Positions 1 through 6,416 of a stretch of 11,676 nucleotides of DNA are shown in pieces (position 1 is the stretch's first letter; every line of letters starts with the position of its first letter). The notes under the pieces were generated by a model that had not been told where the DNA came from, searched no databases, and saw nothing but the letters and a program-made list of their open reading frames with translations. The DNA is from Nocardioidaceae bacterium. GTDB lineage: Bacteria; Actinomycetota; Actinomycetes; Propionibacteriales; Nocardioidaceae. The stretch spans positions 1 through 11,676 of the forward strand of contig JAGQUE010000354.1 of NCBI GenBank assembly GCA_020438665.1. Direction: 5' to 3'. Made by a program: the position numbers and the translations under genes.

Positions 1-11
1 TGGTTGGGACG

Positions 12-46
12 GGGCACCTCGGCGGACCACACCGGGCACCTCGGCG
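12..46. repeat. 13-bp direct repeat, two copies
   Basis: GGGCACCTCGGCG occurs at 12-24 and again at 34-46, a 22-bp period, immediately downstream of the tdk stop codon (read on the minus strand). The first 53 bases hold no gene that can be called; they could be intergenic or the start of another gene beyond the left edge. With only two copies at the window edge, no role can be assigned. Confidence 0.5.
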
Positions 47-53
47 CGGGAAG

Positions 54-707
54 TCAGCCGAAGGGGAGGGGGTCCGGGGCGAGGGAGACGGCCCGGGCAC
101 GGGCGGCGGTGAGGCGGCGACGGTGGTGCTGGCGGCAGAGCACCTCATAGGCGACGTCCGCGGGTTCGTCGTCGATGGCGTCGACGTCACCGACGACGAT
201 GACCTCGCCCTCGACGACCATGGCGCCGTTCTCGGTGCGGGCGTTGTGCGTGGCTCGCTTGCCGCACCAGCACAGCGCCTCGACCTGGAGGACGTTGACC
301 CGGTCGGCGAGCTCGACCAGGCGCGCGCTCCCGGCGAAGAGCTGGGTGCGGAAGTCGGTGAGGATGCCGAACGCGAAGACGTCGATCTGGAGCTCGTCGA
401 CGATCTTGGCGAGCTGGTCGATCTGGGCGGGGGAGTAGAACTGGGCCTCGTCGCAGATGAGGTAGTCGATCCGGCCGCCCTGGGTGAGCGCGTCGACGAC
501 GTGGCGCCAGAAGTCGAACTCCGGGGTCACCTCGAGCGCGTTGGCCGTCAGCCCCAGTCGGCTCGAGAGGGTCGCCTCACCGGCCCGGTCGTGGGTGGTG
601 AACATCTGTCCGACGCGGCCGCGCGCCGCATGGTTGTGGTTGGTCTGCAGGGCCAGCGTGCTCTTGCCCGAGTCCATCGTGCCCGTGAAAAAGTGCAGTT
701 CCGCCAC
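54..707 (-). CDS. tdk: Thymidine kinase (type II)
   Basis: Phosphorylates thymidine to dTMP with ATP in the cytosolic pyrimidine salvage pathway. The 217-residue length suits the type II family. The P-loop GTMDSGKST lies at residues 9-17, the DEAQF motif carrying the catalytic glutamate (E87) at 86-90, and the zinc lasso uses CWC at 146-148 and CRQH at 191-194. The start is GTG (705-707), supported by the canonical N-terminus MAELHFFTGTMDSGKS. No Shine-Dalgarno precedes it; CATGAT on the minus strand (716-721) ends 8 nt before it and may be a weak -10 for a leaderless transcript. The gene diverges from sseA with only 45 bp between starts, so the two promoters must overlap. It functionally complements dut further right in dTTP supply, though the two are not in one operon. 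Family assignment is secure. Confidence 0.95.
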   Translation of the reverse strand: MAELHFFTGTMDSGKSTLALQTNHNHAARGRVGQMFTTHDRAGEATLSSRLGLTANALEVTPEFDFWRHVVDALTQGGRIDYLICDEAQFYSPAQIDQLAKIVDELQIDVFAFGILTDFRTQLFAGSARLVELADRVNVLQVEALCWCGKRATHNARTENGAMVVEGEVIVVGDVDAIDDEPADVAYEVLCRQHHRRRLTAARARAVSLAPDPLPFG

Positions 708-738
708 GGGGAGGAATCATGCCATCCGCAGGCCGTCG

Positions 739-744
739 TAGGGT
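739..744 (+). promoter_or_regulatory. -10 element TAGGGT, leaderless sseA
   Basis: TAGGGT ends 8 nt before the sseA ATG at 753 and no ribosome binding site lies between, so transcription probably starts at or next to the A of the start codon. No TTGACA-like -35 is evident. The expected -35 position (about 716-721) coincides with the possible tdk -10. Confidence 0.6.
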
Positions 745-752
745 CTGGGGCC

Positions 753-1562
753 ATGGGCTCGCCACTGATCAGCGCCGAGGAGCTGGCCGCGCGGCTGACC
801 GACGTGACCGTGCTCGACGTCCGCTACCGGCTCGTCGGCCCGACCGGGCCCACGGAGTTCGAGGCCGGTCACGTGCCCGGGGCGGCCTACGTCGATCTGG
901 ACAAGGCGCTGGCTGCGCCGCCGGGAGAGGGAGGCCGTCACCCGCTGCCGCAGACGGCGGAGTTCGTCGCCCGGATGAGGGCCGCCGGGGTGAGCCGGGA
1001 CCGACCGGTCGTGGTCTATGACGACTGGGCCGGGCTGGCGGCGTCACGGGCGTGGTGGCTGTTGCGCGACCATGGGCACCCGGACGTCCGCGTGCTCGAC
1101 GGCAGCTGGGCGGCGTGGGTCAACGCCGGTGGCGCGGTCGAGACCGGGCACCCGGCGGTGGCGCCGGGCGACTTCGCCGGTGAGCCCGGCAGCATGCCGG
1201 TGGTCGGGGCCGAGAACGTGCTCGACGTCACGGTCCTGCTTGATGTGCGAGCCCCGGAGCGATTTCGCGGCGACCTCGAGCCCATCGACCCGGTCGCGGG
1301 CCACATCCCCGGGGCGCTCAACGCCCCGATCGCGGACGTCCTCACCGAGGAGGGGCTCCTGCGCAGCCCGGCGGAGCTCGCGGCACTCTATGCCGGGCTC
1401 GGTGCCGTGCCGGGGGTCGACGTCGCGGCCTACTGCGGCTCCGGGGTCACTGCGGCGCAGGCGGTGCTGGCGCTCGAGGTCGCGGGAGTCCGCGCAGCGC
1501 TCTATCCGGGCAGCTGGTCGGGCTGGATCACCGACCCGAGTCGTCCGATCGCCACCGGCTGA
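753..1562 (+). CDS. sseA: Thiosulfate/3-mercaptopyruvate sulfurtransferase (tandem rhodanese)
   Basis: Transfers sulfane sulfur from thiosulfate or 3-mercaptopyruvate to an acceptor through a cysteine persulfide; cytosolic. The 269 residues form two rhodanese domains: an inactive N-terminal one (about 5-130, LDVRYRL at 21-27, no catalytic cysteine) and a catalytic C-terminal one (about 155-265, LLDVRAPERFRG at 162-173). The active loop is CGSGVTA at 228-234 with nucleophile C228. GSGVT is the loop type seen in both thiosulfate and mercaptopyruvate enzymes, so substrate preference is open. The reading frame stays open far upstream, but the family N-terminus and the TAGGGT -10 (739-744) fix the start at ATG 753, with no Shine-Dalgarno. 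The stop codon TGA is the loop of a hairpin (1550-1572). The gene diverges from tdk and converges on sepH. Confidence 0.93.
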   Translation: MGSPLISAEELAARLTDVTVLDVRYRLVGPTGPTEFEAGHVPGAAYVDLDKALAAPPGEGGRHPLPQTAEFVARMRAAGVSRDRPVVVYDDWAGLAASRAWWLLRDHGHPDVRVLDGSWAAWVNAGGAVETGHPAVAPGDFAGEPGSMPVVGAENVLDVTVLLDVRAPERFRGDLEPIDPVAGHIPGALNAPIADVLTEEGLLRSPAELAALYAGLGAVPGVDVAAYCGSGVTAAQAVLALEVAGVRAALYPGSWSGWITDPSRPIATG

Positions 1563-1572
1563 GCCGCTGGCG
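1550..1572 (+). terminator. Hairpin with the sseA stop codon as its loop
   Basis: CGCCACCGGC (1550-1559) pairs with GCCGCTGGCG (1563-1572) in 9 of 10 positions, with one C-C mismatch. The three-base loop is exactly the TGA stop codon of sseA. There is no T-tract, which is common for actinobacterial hairpin terminators. It lies between convergent sseA and sepH. Termination activity is inferred. Confidence 0.5.
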
Positions 1573-1605
1573 GCCGACGGCTCTTCGCCGGTTCCCCGGG
1601 GGGCG

Positions 1606-2649
1606 TCAGTCCTGACCGCCGCCACCGAACATGATCTCGTCCCAGCTGGGGACCGAGGCACGGCCCCGGGTCTTCTTGACCTGGCGGCGAGTGGGCGGCT
1701 CGTGGGCCTCCTGCTCGGCAGGCTCGACGGCCGAGGCACCGTCGACGAGGGCACCGTCGTCGTCGTAGGCCCAGTCCTGGGGCGCCGCCTCGGGCGGCGC
1801 CTCGGGGTTCTGGCGGGTGAACACCCCGTCGAGGAACGCCTCGGCCGGCGACTCGGGCCCGAACCCGTCGTCCATCGCAGGCGTCACGGAGTGTGCCTCG
1901 GCGCGGATCCGCGCGGCGGTGTCGGTCAGGTCGGCCGTCGACGCCTCCGGGTCGGCGCCCGCGACGAGACCGATGGCGTCCTCGCCGAGCGGCAGCTGGT
2001 CGTCGGAGGAGACGGCGGTCAGCCGCCGGCGCCGGGCCAGCGACAGGTCGTCGGCCGACTCCTCGACGACGACGTCGGGGAGCTCGCCGACCAGCCAGCG
2101 GGCGTCGTCGTCATCGGCGATGACGAAGTTTCCGGGGGCGTCGAAGGTGAACGTCCCGGTGCCCGACCGGGCGTCGGAGGCATAGGTCGCCGTCAGCGTC
2201 CACCGGCCGTCGGTGCGCTTCCAGGCGTCCCAGCCGACGGTGTCGATGGCGACGTGGTGGGCGCGCAACTGGGTCTCGGCGGCCTCGCCGAGCGTCCGCG
2301 CGCCGCCCTCGGCCGTGCGACGGCGCACCGACGCACGCTGCGCCCGGTCGGCGACGTGAGCGCGCTCGGCCAACACGGGGGCGGCGAAGGGCATGATCTT
2401 GTCGACGGTTGTCTGGGCCGCCCGGGCCACGGTTTCGGCGGTCTCACCGGCCCGGATGCGGGCCTGGATGTCGCGGGGGCGAAGTGCGCTGTCCATAACG
2501 ATCTCCAACTGGCCGAGTCGAGAGGGGTCGCCGCGCAGGGCGGCCCGGAGCGGTGCATCGATGTCGAGCGTGTGTTGGGTGCCCGCGTCGTCGACGAGGA
2601 GAAGACGCGCCTTGTTCGCACTCAGCCCTACGAGCGTGAGGTGCGCCAT
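1606..2649 (-). CDS. sepH: Septation protein SepH (DUF3071)
   Basis: Actinobacterial cell-division protein that in Streptomyces and mycobacteria binds FtsZ and promotes its assembly at the septum. The 347-residue protein starts with the DUF3071 domain (MAHLTLVGLS, to about residue 165), which contains a helix-turn-helix-like segment at about 57-85 (ALRPRDIQARIRAG...). A long acidic, low-complexity linker follows, and the protein ends with the family's conserved tail RASVPSWDEIMFG. Two in-frame ATGs exist. The one at 2649 is preferred because family members begin at this point and GCAGGAGC lies about 11 nt upstream; the ATG at 2670 would add seven residues and has an AAGGA only 3 nt away. A TAGGCT -10 at 2689-2694 gives a short leader, so unlike its neighbours this gene is not leaderless. 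It is convergent with sseA and downstream of the MFS gene. Confidence 0.93.
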   Translation of the reverse strand: MAHLTLVGLSANKARLLLVDDAGTQHTLDIDAPLRAALRGDPSRLGQLEIVMDSALRPRDIQARIRAGETAETVARAAQTTVDKIMPFAAPVLAERAHVADRAQRASVRRRTAEGGARTLGEAAETQLRAHHVAIDTVGWDAWKRTDGRWTLTATYASDARSGTGTFTFDAPGNFVIADDDDARWLVGELPDVVVEESADDLSLARRRRLTAVSSDDQLPLGEDAIGLVAGADPEASTADLTDTAARIRAEAHSVTPAMDDGFGPESPAEAFLDGVFTRQNPEAPPEAAPQDWAYDDDGALVDGASAVEPAEQEAHEPPTRRQVKKTRGRASVPSWDEIMFGGGGQD

Positions 2650-2688
2650 CGGTGGGTCCGCTCCTGCCATATGTCCTTCGGTGGCCTG

Positions 2689-2694
2689 AGCCTA
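2689..2694 (-). promoter_or_regulatory. -10 element TAGGCT for sepH
   Basis: AGCCTA on the plus strand reads TAGGCT on the minus strand, the same hexamer used by three other genes here. A transcription start near 2682 would leave a leader of about 30 nt before the sepH ATG at 2649, containing the AGGAG ribosome binding site. No clear -35 is seen. Confidence 0.45.
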
Positions 2695-2777
2695 CGCCAG
2701 CGGACACCCCCCCACGGGGCACCGCGACGGCGTGCCGAGGCCGCTGATCCGGCCCTTCACGTGGGTACGACGGCCCG

Positions 2778-2794
2778 CCGCGCGGTCAGCGCGG
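2778..2794 (-). terminator. GC hairpin around the MFS gene stop codon
   Basis: CCGCGC (2778-2783) and GCGCGG (2789-2794) form a perfect 6-bp stem with the loop GGTCA; TCA (2786-2788) is the stop codon of the MFS gene on the minus strand. It is short and lacks a T-tract. It lies between the MFS stop and the sepH promoter, where a terminator would separate the two transcripts. Only moderate support. Confidence 0.3.
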
Positions 2795-3955
2795 GGTGAC
2801 CTGGGCGGCGGCGGCCGCGATGGCACCGGCCACGAGGGGCAGCAGGTAGGCGACCGAGGCGCCGTAGCCGTCGATCAGCAGCCCCGCGATCGCCGCCCCC
2901 GGTGCGACACCGGCGGCGATTCCGGTGTGGACGATGGCCATCCCTTCGACGAGCCGGGCCCGCGGGACGGTCGCCTCAGTGAGCGAGTTGGTCGCGATGA
3001 GTGTAGGTGCGACCGCGAAGCCGCCGACGAACAGCGCCACCGCCATCGCCGGGATCGACCCGATGAGGAACAGCGGTGACATCGCCAGCGCCAGTGCCGC
3101 GGTGCCGTAGCGCAGCCGCTGCCCCGGCCCCATCCGCCAGTGGACGGCGCCGGTGACCACGCCGGCGACCAGGCTGCCGGCCGCCCACAGCGCGAGCAGC
3201 AGGCCGGAGAGGCTCTTGACGCCGAGCTCCTCGCTGAAGGCGACCGTGATGACTTCAGCAGAGCCGAACAGCATGCCCAGCGCGAGGCAGACGACCCCGA
3301 TCGCGGCCATCGCCCGCCACGGCATCGCCACGGCCGCGCCGGTCTGGTCGTGGCGTGGGTGGGCCGGCGGCTCGCTGCTGCGCTGGGCCGCGAGGACGAC
3401 CGTGCCGATCACGGCGGCGACCACGGCGGTGCCGAGCCCGGCGAGCGGGTGCCACGCTGTCGCGAGGACGGTGACCAGGATGGGGCCGCTGATGAAGACG
3501 ACCTCGTCGAAGACCGACTCCAGCGCATAGGCGGTGTGGACGTCTGCCGGAGCGGTGAGCACGTGGGACCACCGGGCGCGCACACAGGCGCCGATCGCCG
3601 GCAGTGCGGCGCCCGCGATCCCGGCCGTGACATAGGTCGTGACGATCGGCCACTCGGCATAGGCCGACACCGCCATCACGCTGAGCGCGGCGGCGAACAC
3701 CAGCACCAGGGGGACCAGCACGACCCGCTGGCCGACGCGGTCGAGCAGGCGGCCCTGGGGGAGCGCGAGGGTGGCGTTGGTGACGACATAGGCGGCGCTG
3801 ACCGAGCCGGCGACGGCGTAGGAGCCGCTGGTGGCCGACACGAGCAGGACGATGCCGAGACCCACCATCGAGAGCGGCAGCCGGGCGACAAGCCCACTCA
3901 CGCTGAACGTGAGCGCGCCGGGCCTGGCCAGCACTCGGCGGTAGGGGTCGAGCAC
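2786..3955 (-). CDS. MFS transporter of unknown substrate
   Basis: Integral membrane secondary transporter with about 12 hydrophobic segments over 389 residues, a normal length for the major facilitator superfamily. The loop 2-3 signature GRLLDRVGQR is at 68-77, and ESVFDEVVFISGP at about 146-158 marks a segment often seen in drug-exporter-like members. A central cytoplasmic loop (about 190-212, rich in R, H and P) separates the two halves. No substrate can be read from the sequence. The frame is open 36 codons further upstream, but a GTG at 3955 is chosen because TAGGCT ends 7 nt before it and the protein then begins VLDPYRRVLARPG, just ahead of the first membrane segment. The longer start would run into hemH. 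It diverges from hemH; export of a haem pathway intermediate is possible but has no direct support. Confidence 0.9.
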   Translation of the reverse strand: MLDPYRRVLARPGALTFSVSGLVARLPLSMVGLGIVLLVSATSGSYAVAGSVSAAYVVTNATLALPQGRLLDRVGQRVVLVPLVLVFAAALSVMAVSAYAEWPIVTTYVTAGIAGAALPAIGACVRARWSHVLTAPADVHTAYALESVFDEVVFISGPILVTVLATAWHPLAGLGTAVVAAVIGTVVLAAQRSSEPPAHPRHDQTGAAVAMPWRAMAAIGVVCLALGMLFGSAEVITVAFSEELGVKSLSGLLLALWAAGSLVAGVVTGAVHWRMGPGQRLRYGTAALALAMSPLFLIGSIPAMAVALFVGGFAVAPTLIATNSLTEATVPRARLVEGMAIVHTGIAAGVAPGAAIAGLLIDGYGASVAYLLPLVAGAIAAAAAQVTPR

Positions 3956-3962
3956 CCGACGG

Positions 3963-3968
3963 AGCCTA
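3963..3968 (-). promoter_or_regulatory. -10 element TAGGCT, leaderless MFS gene
   Basis: On the minus strand TAGGCT is followed by seven bases (CCGTCGG) and then the GTG start at 3955, with no Shine-Dalgarno. This spacing supports a leaderless transcript and decides the start codon. Confidence 0.6.
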
Positions 3969-3974
3969 GGCCCG

Positions 3975-3990
3975 CCCACCCCCGGTGGCG
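3975..3990. promoter_or_regulatory. Imperfect inverted repeat between MFS and hemH promoters
   Basis: CGCCCACC at 3973-3980 and GGTGGCG at 3984-3990 form an imperfect inverted repeat (one extra C in the left arm) around CCC. It sits between the two divergent -10 elements (3963-3968 and 4017-4022), where an operator would overlap both promoters. The core CCCACCCC(C/T)GG...TGGC resembles the repeat in the other divergent region at 7233-7248. Function is inferred; the motif may be chance in GC-rich DNA. Confidence 0.25.
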
Positions 3991-4016
3991 AAAACGGCTG
4001 CTGGTTGCGCCGTCCG

Positions 4017-4022
4017 TACGAT
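4017..4022 (+). promoter_or_regulatory. -10 element TACGAT, leaderless hemH
   Basis: TACGAT is followed by seven bases (GGGCGAC) and then the GTG at 4030. No ribosome binding site is present. The alternative ATG at 4021 lies inside the -10 hexamer, so it could not be on this transcript, which favours GTG 4030 as the start. Confidence 0.6.
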
Positions 4023-4029
4023 GGGCGAC

Positions 4030-5136
4030 GTGTCATCCGCTGCCTCCCACCCGGTCGACCCACGCCCCTATGACGCCCTGCTGCTGGTCTCCTTCGGGGG
4101 GCCGGAGAAGCCCGAGGACGTCGTCCCGTTCCTCGAGAACGTCACCCGTGGCCGGGGGATCCCGCGCGAGCGGCTCGAGGAGGTCGGAGCCCACTACCAC
4201 CTGTTCGGTGGGCGCTCGCCGATCAATGACATCAACCGGGCCTTCCTCGACGCGCTGAGGGCCGACTTCGCCGGTGCGGGCCTGGACCTGCCGATCTATT
4301 GGGGCAACCGCAACTGGGATCCCTACCTCGCCGAGGCGCTGCGCGAGATGGCCGCCGACGGGATCACCCGGGCCGCGTGCTTCATGACGTCGGCCTACTC
4401 GTCCTACTCCTCGTGCCGCCAATACCGCGAGAACCTCGCCGATGCCGTCGCCGAAGTACCGGACGCGCCGCGGTTGGACCGGCTGCGCGGCTATTTCAAT
4501 CATCCCGGCTTCGTCGAGCCGGTCGTCGACGCGACCCTGGCCGCGCTGGCCGAGCTGCCGGACGAGGCACGGTCGGGGGCGCGGCTGGTCTTCGTCACCC
4601 ACTCGATCCCTGAGGCGATGAACCGGGCCAGCGGCCCGCAGGGCGGCACCTATCTGCGCCAGCACCACAGCGTCGCCCAGGAGGTCACGGCGCGGGTACG
4701 GCAGGTGACCGGCCGGCGGCTGGAGCAGGACGTGGTGTTCTGCTCCCGCTCCGGCGCACCGCACATCCCGTGGCTCGAGCCCGACGTCAACGACCATCTC
4801 GAGCAGCTGGCCGAGCAGGGTGTGCCGGGTGTGGTGCTCGTGCCGTTCGGCTTCGTGTCCGACCACATGGAGGTCGTCTATGACCTCGACACCGAGGCGA
4901 TGGCCACGGCCGCGACGCTCGGCCTGGCCGCCGTACGCGCGGCGACGCCCGGGCTGGACCCGCGGTTCGTCGCCCTCGTGCGCGACCTGCTGCTCGAGCG
5001 CGCTGCTGTCGAGCGGGGCGAGGACGTCGAACGCGCCGCGGTCGGTAGTCTGCCTGCGCTGCATGATCTGTGCCCGGTCGGCTGCTGCGCCAACGCGCGC
5101 GGTGAGCGGCCGGCTCTGGGAGGAAGGGACGCATGA
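4030..5136 (+). CDS. hemH: Ferrochelatase (coproporphyrin type, [2Fe-2S])
   Basis: Inserts ferrous iron into the porphyrin ring. Actinobacteria use the coproporphyrin-dependent route, so the substrate is most likely coproporphyrin III (the enzyme is also called CpfC). The 368 residues contain the active-site histidine in FVTHSIP (H191) and the distal conserved glutamate in SDHMEVVYD (E281), plus the family segments GNRNWDPYL and [14 protein letters not shown]129 in that segment together with C348, C352 and C353 in [10 protein letters not shown] are candidates for the [2Fe-2S] cluster ligands known from mycobacterial ferrochelatase. The spacing of the last three is tighter than I remember for M. 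tuberculosis. The start is GTG 4030, set by the TACGAT -10. Its stop overlaps the suhB start (ATGA), so the two are translationally coupled. It diverges from the MFS gene. Confidence 0.95.
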   Translation: MSSAASHPVDPRPYDALLLVSFGGPEKPEDVVPFLENVTRGRGIPRERLEEVGAHYHLFGGRSPINDINRAFLDALRADFAGAGLDLPIYWGNRNWDPYLAEALREMAADGITRAACFMTSAYSSYSSCRQYRENLADAVAEVPDAPRLDRLRGYFNHPGFVEPVVDATLAALAELPDEARSGARLVFVTHSIPEAMNRASGPQGGTYLRQHHSVAQEVTARVRQVTGRRLEQDVVFCSRSGAPHIPWLEPDVNDHLEQLAEQGVPGVVLVPFGFVSDHMEVVYDLDTEAMATAATLGLAAVRAATPGLDPRFVALVRDLLLERAAVERGEDVERAAVGSLPALHDLCPVGCCANARGERPALGGRDA

Positions 5137-5960
5137 GCGAGCCGACGAGCAGGGCTGTCGTCGAACCGGAGGCCCTGCTGCGGCTGGCTGTCACCGTTGC
5201 GACCGAGGCGGCGGAGCTGATCGCCACGGAGCGACGCTCGGCCGTGGAGGTGGCCGACACCAAGTCGAGCGCGACCGACATCGTGACCCAGGTCGACCGG
5301 GCCAGCGAGGAGCTGATCCGCTCGCGGCTGCTCGGGGAGCGGCCCGACGACGGCTTCTTCGGCGAGGAGGGCAGCGACGACCAGGGGACCAGCGGGGTCC
5401 GATGGATCGTCGACCCGATCGACGGCACGGTCAACTTCCTCTACAACCTGCCCCACTACGCCGTGAGCATCGCCGCAGAGGTCGACGGCGAGGTCGTGGC
5501 CGGCGTGGTGTGGGACGTGCGCACGGGCACCCACTACACCGCGACGCTGGGGGGTGGCGCGAGGCGCAACGGCGAGCCCATCGCGGTCCGCGGGCCCGCC
5601 CCGATGGAGCAGCGGCTGGTCCTGACCGGGTTCGCCTACCAGCCGGAGGTCCGGGCCGTGCAGGCCCAAGCCGTCGCCCGCCTCCTGCCGCGCGTACGCG
5701 ACATCCGCCGGATCGGGTCGTCGGCCCTGGACCTGTGTCACGTGGCCGAGGGAGCCGCCGACGCCTATGCCGAGGAGGGCCTCCACGCGTGGGACTACTC
5801 CGCCGGGGGGCTCATCGCACGGGAGGCCGGGGCACGCACACTGCTGACCCCCGGGGCCGCCGGAGGCGAGCCGTTGTATGTCTGCGCACCCGAGCACGGC
5901 TTCGCCGACTTCCTCACATTGGTGACGGAGGTCGGTCTTGCCGTTGATTCCCGGGAATAG
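5133..5960 (+). CDS. suhB: Inositol monophosphatase family protein
   Basis: Mg2+-dependent phosphatase of the IMPase/SuhB family; in actinobacteria such enzymes release myo-inositol from inositol phosphate for phosphatidylinositol and mycothiol synthesis, but relatives act on histidinol phosphate or other sugars, so the substrate is not certain. The 275 residues carry all metal ligands: GEEG (E78/E79), DPIDGT at 94-99 and the second signature WDYSAG at 220-225. [11 protein letters not shown] at 140-150 is also typical. A strong ribosome site (GGGAGGAAGGG, 5118-5128) precedes ATG 5133, and the start overlaps the hemH stop as ATGA. The stop is TAG, unusual here, and it lies at the edge of a perfect palindrome and the promoter of the next gene. 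In mycobacteria suhB is likewise near the DUF4193 gene. Confidence 0.93.
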   Translation: MSEPTSRAVVEPEALLRLAVTVATEAAELIATERRSAVEVADTKSSATDIVTQVDRASEELIRSRLLGERPDDGFFGEEGSDDQGTSGVRWIVDPIDGTVNFLYNLPHYAVSIAAEVDGEVVAGVVWDVRTGTHYTATLGGGARRNGEPIAVRGPAPMEQRLVLTGFAYQPEVRAVQAQAVARLLPRVRDIRRIGSSALDLCHVAEGAADAYAEEGLHAWDYSAGGLIAREAGARTLLTPGAAGGEPLYVCAPEHGFADFLTLVTEVGLAVDSRE

Positions 5961-5971
5961 CGGGGTATCCT
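5944..5971 (+). promoter_or_regulatory. Sigma-70-type promoter for the DUF4193 gene
   Basis: TTGATT (5944-5949) and TATCCT (5966-5971) are separated by 16 bp, the best -35/-10 pair in the window. It overlaps the end of suhB. Transcription from about 5978 would give a leader of roughly 100 nt before the ATG at 6080. That leader holds small inverted repeats (for example CTGCGTGCAG at 5999-6008) but no recognisable riboswitch. Confidence 0.5.
5947..5958. promoter_or_regulatory. Perfect 12-bp palindrome in the promoter spacer
   Basis: ATTCCCGGGAAT is a perfect palindrome covering the last codons of suhB and the first base of its TAG stop, starting inside the -35 hexamer and filling half of the spacer before the TATCCT. 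This position suits a repressor operator for the DUF4193 gene. No binding factor can be named. Confidence 0.35.
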
Positions 5972-6079
5972 CGGCGGTTCTGCGACACGGCGCCGACCCT
6001 GCGTGCAGGAGCCAACCGCGATGGTGCACAATCTGGCGCCGAACCCCGTGACTCGGCTGAGGAAGAGAAGACGACAACG

Positions 6080-6370
6080 ATGGCGACCGACTACGACGCA
6101 CCCCGCAAGACCGACGACGACGCGTCGGAGGAAAGCATCGAGGAACTCAAGGCTCGGCGTCATGAGAAGAACTCCGGCAAGGTCGACGAGGACGAGGCCG
6201 AGGCTGCCGAGTCCTTCGAGCTTCCGGGTGCCGACCTGTCCCACGAGGAGCTTGCCGTGGAGGTCAAGCCTCGTCAGGAGGACGAGTTCACCTGCATGAG
6301 CTGCTTCCTGGTGCACCACCGCAGCCAGCTGGCCGACCCGGCCAGGCTGATCTGCCGCGACTGCGCCTGA
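6080..6370 (+). CDS. DUF4193 zinc-ribbon protein
   Basis: Small conserved actinobacterial protein (96 residues; counterpart of Rv2699c by family and position). The first 65 residues are very acidic and probably disordered. The C-terminus is a four-cysteine zinc ribbon, CMSC at 72-75 and CRDC at 92-95, ending one residue before the stop. Histidines 79-80 lie between the pairs. The function is unknown; the architecture resembles small proteins that dock on RNA polymerase, the ribosome or another large complex, but this is only a structural impression. ATG 6080 follows a purine-rich site (GGAAGAGAAG, 6061-6070). Unlike most genes here it has a leader of about 100 nt and a recognisable -35/-10 promoter, hinting at distinct regulation. 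It ends in a strong terminator facing the DUF4235 gene. Confidence 0.92.
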   Translation: MATDYDAPRKTDDDASEESIEELKARRHEKNSGKVDEDEAEAAESFELPGADLSHEELAVEVKPRQEDEFTCMSCFLVHHRSQLADPARLICRDCA

Positions 6371-6381
6371 TCCGCGCTCGA

Positions 6382-6416
6382 GAAGGCGCCGATGGCCTCA
6401 GGCCGTCGGCGCCTTC
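6382..6416. terminator. Strong bidirectional hairpin; loop is the DUF4235 stop codon
   Basis: The left arm GAAGGCGCCGATGGCC (6382-6397) pairs with GGCCGTCGGCGCCTTC (6401-6416) over 16 bp, with one T-G wobble on the plus-strand RNA (a C-A mismatch on the minus-strand RNA). The three-base loop TCA (6398-6400) is exactly the stop codon of the minus-strand DUF4235 gene, and the right arm encodes its last residues KAPTA. It lies 11 nt past the DUF4193 stop, so it can serve both convergent genes. No T-tract follows on either side. Confidence 0.75.

Noticed and set aside
1018..2799. 593-codon open frame on the plus strand
   Set aside because: It overlaps the end of sseA and runs antisense through sepH. 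Its composition (Arg/Gly-rich, no domain) is that of a GC-rich shadow, and both real genes have clear family matches.
3956..4063. Longer MFS protein starting at 4063
   Set aside because: It would overlap the hemH start and its promoter, and the extra 36 residues are Arg/Pro/Gly-rich non-conserved sequence. The GTG at 3955 has a well-placed -10.
3140..4258. 372-codon plus-strand frame over the MFS gene and hemH start
   Set aside because: It is antisense to the MFS gene and out of frame in hemH; no recognisable domain.
4878..6101. 407-codon minus-strand frame over hemH and suhB
   Set aside because: It is the reverse-strand shadow of two confidently identified enzymes.
6003..6299. Possible upstream or overlapping small gene before DUF4193 (98 codons)
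   Set aside because: It runs out of frame through the DUF4193 coding region and its sequence is Arg/Thr/Pro-rich as expected for a shifted frame. A very short leader peptide from ATG 6021 cannot be excluded but has no ribosome site.
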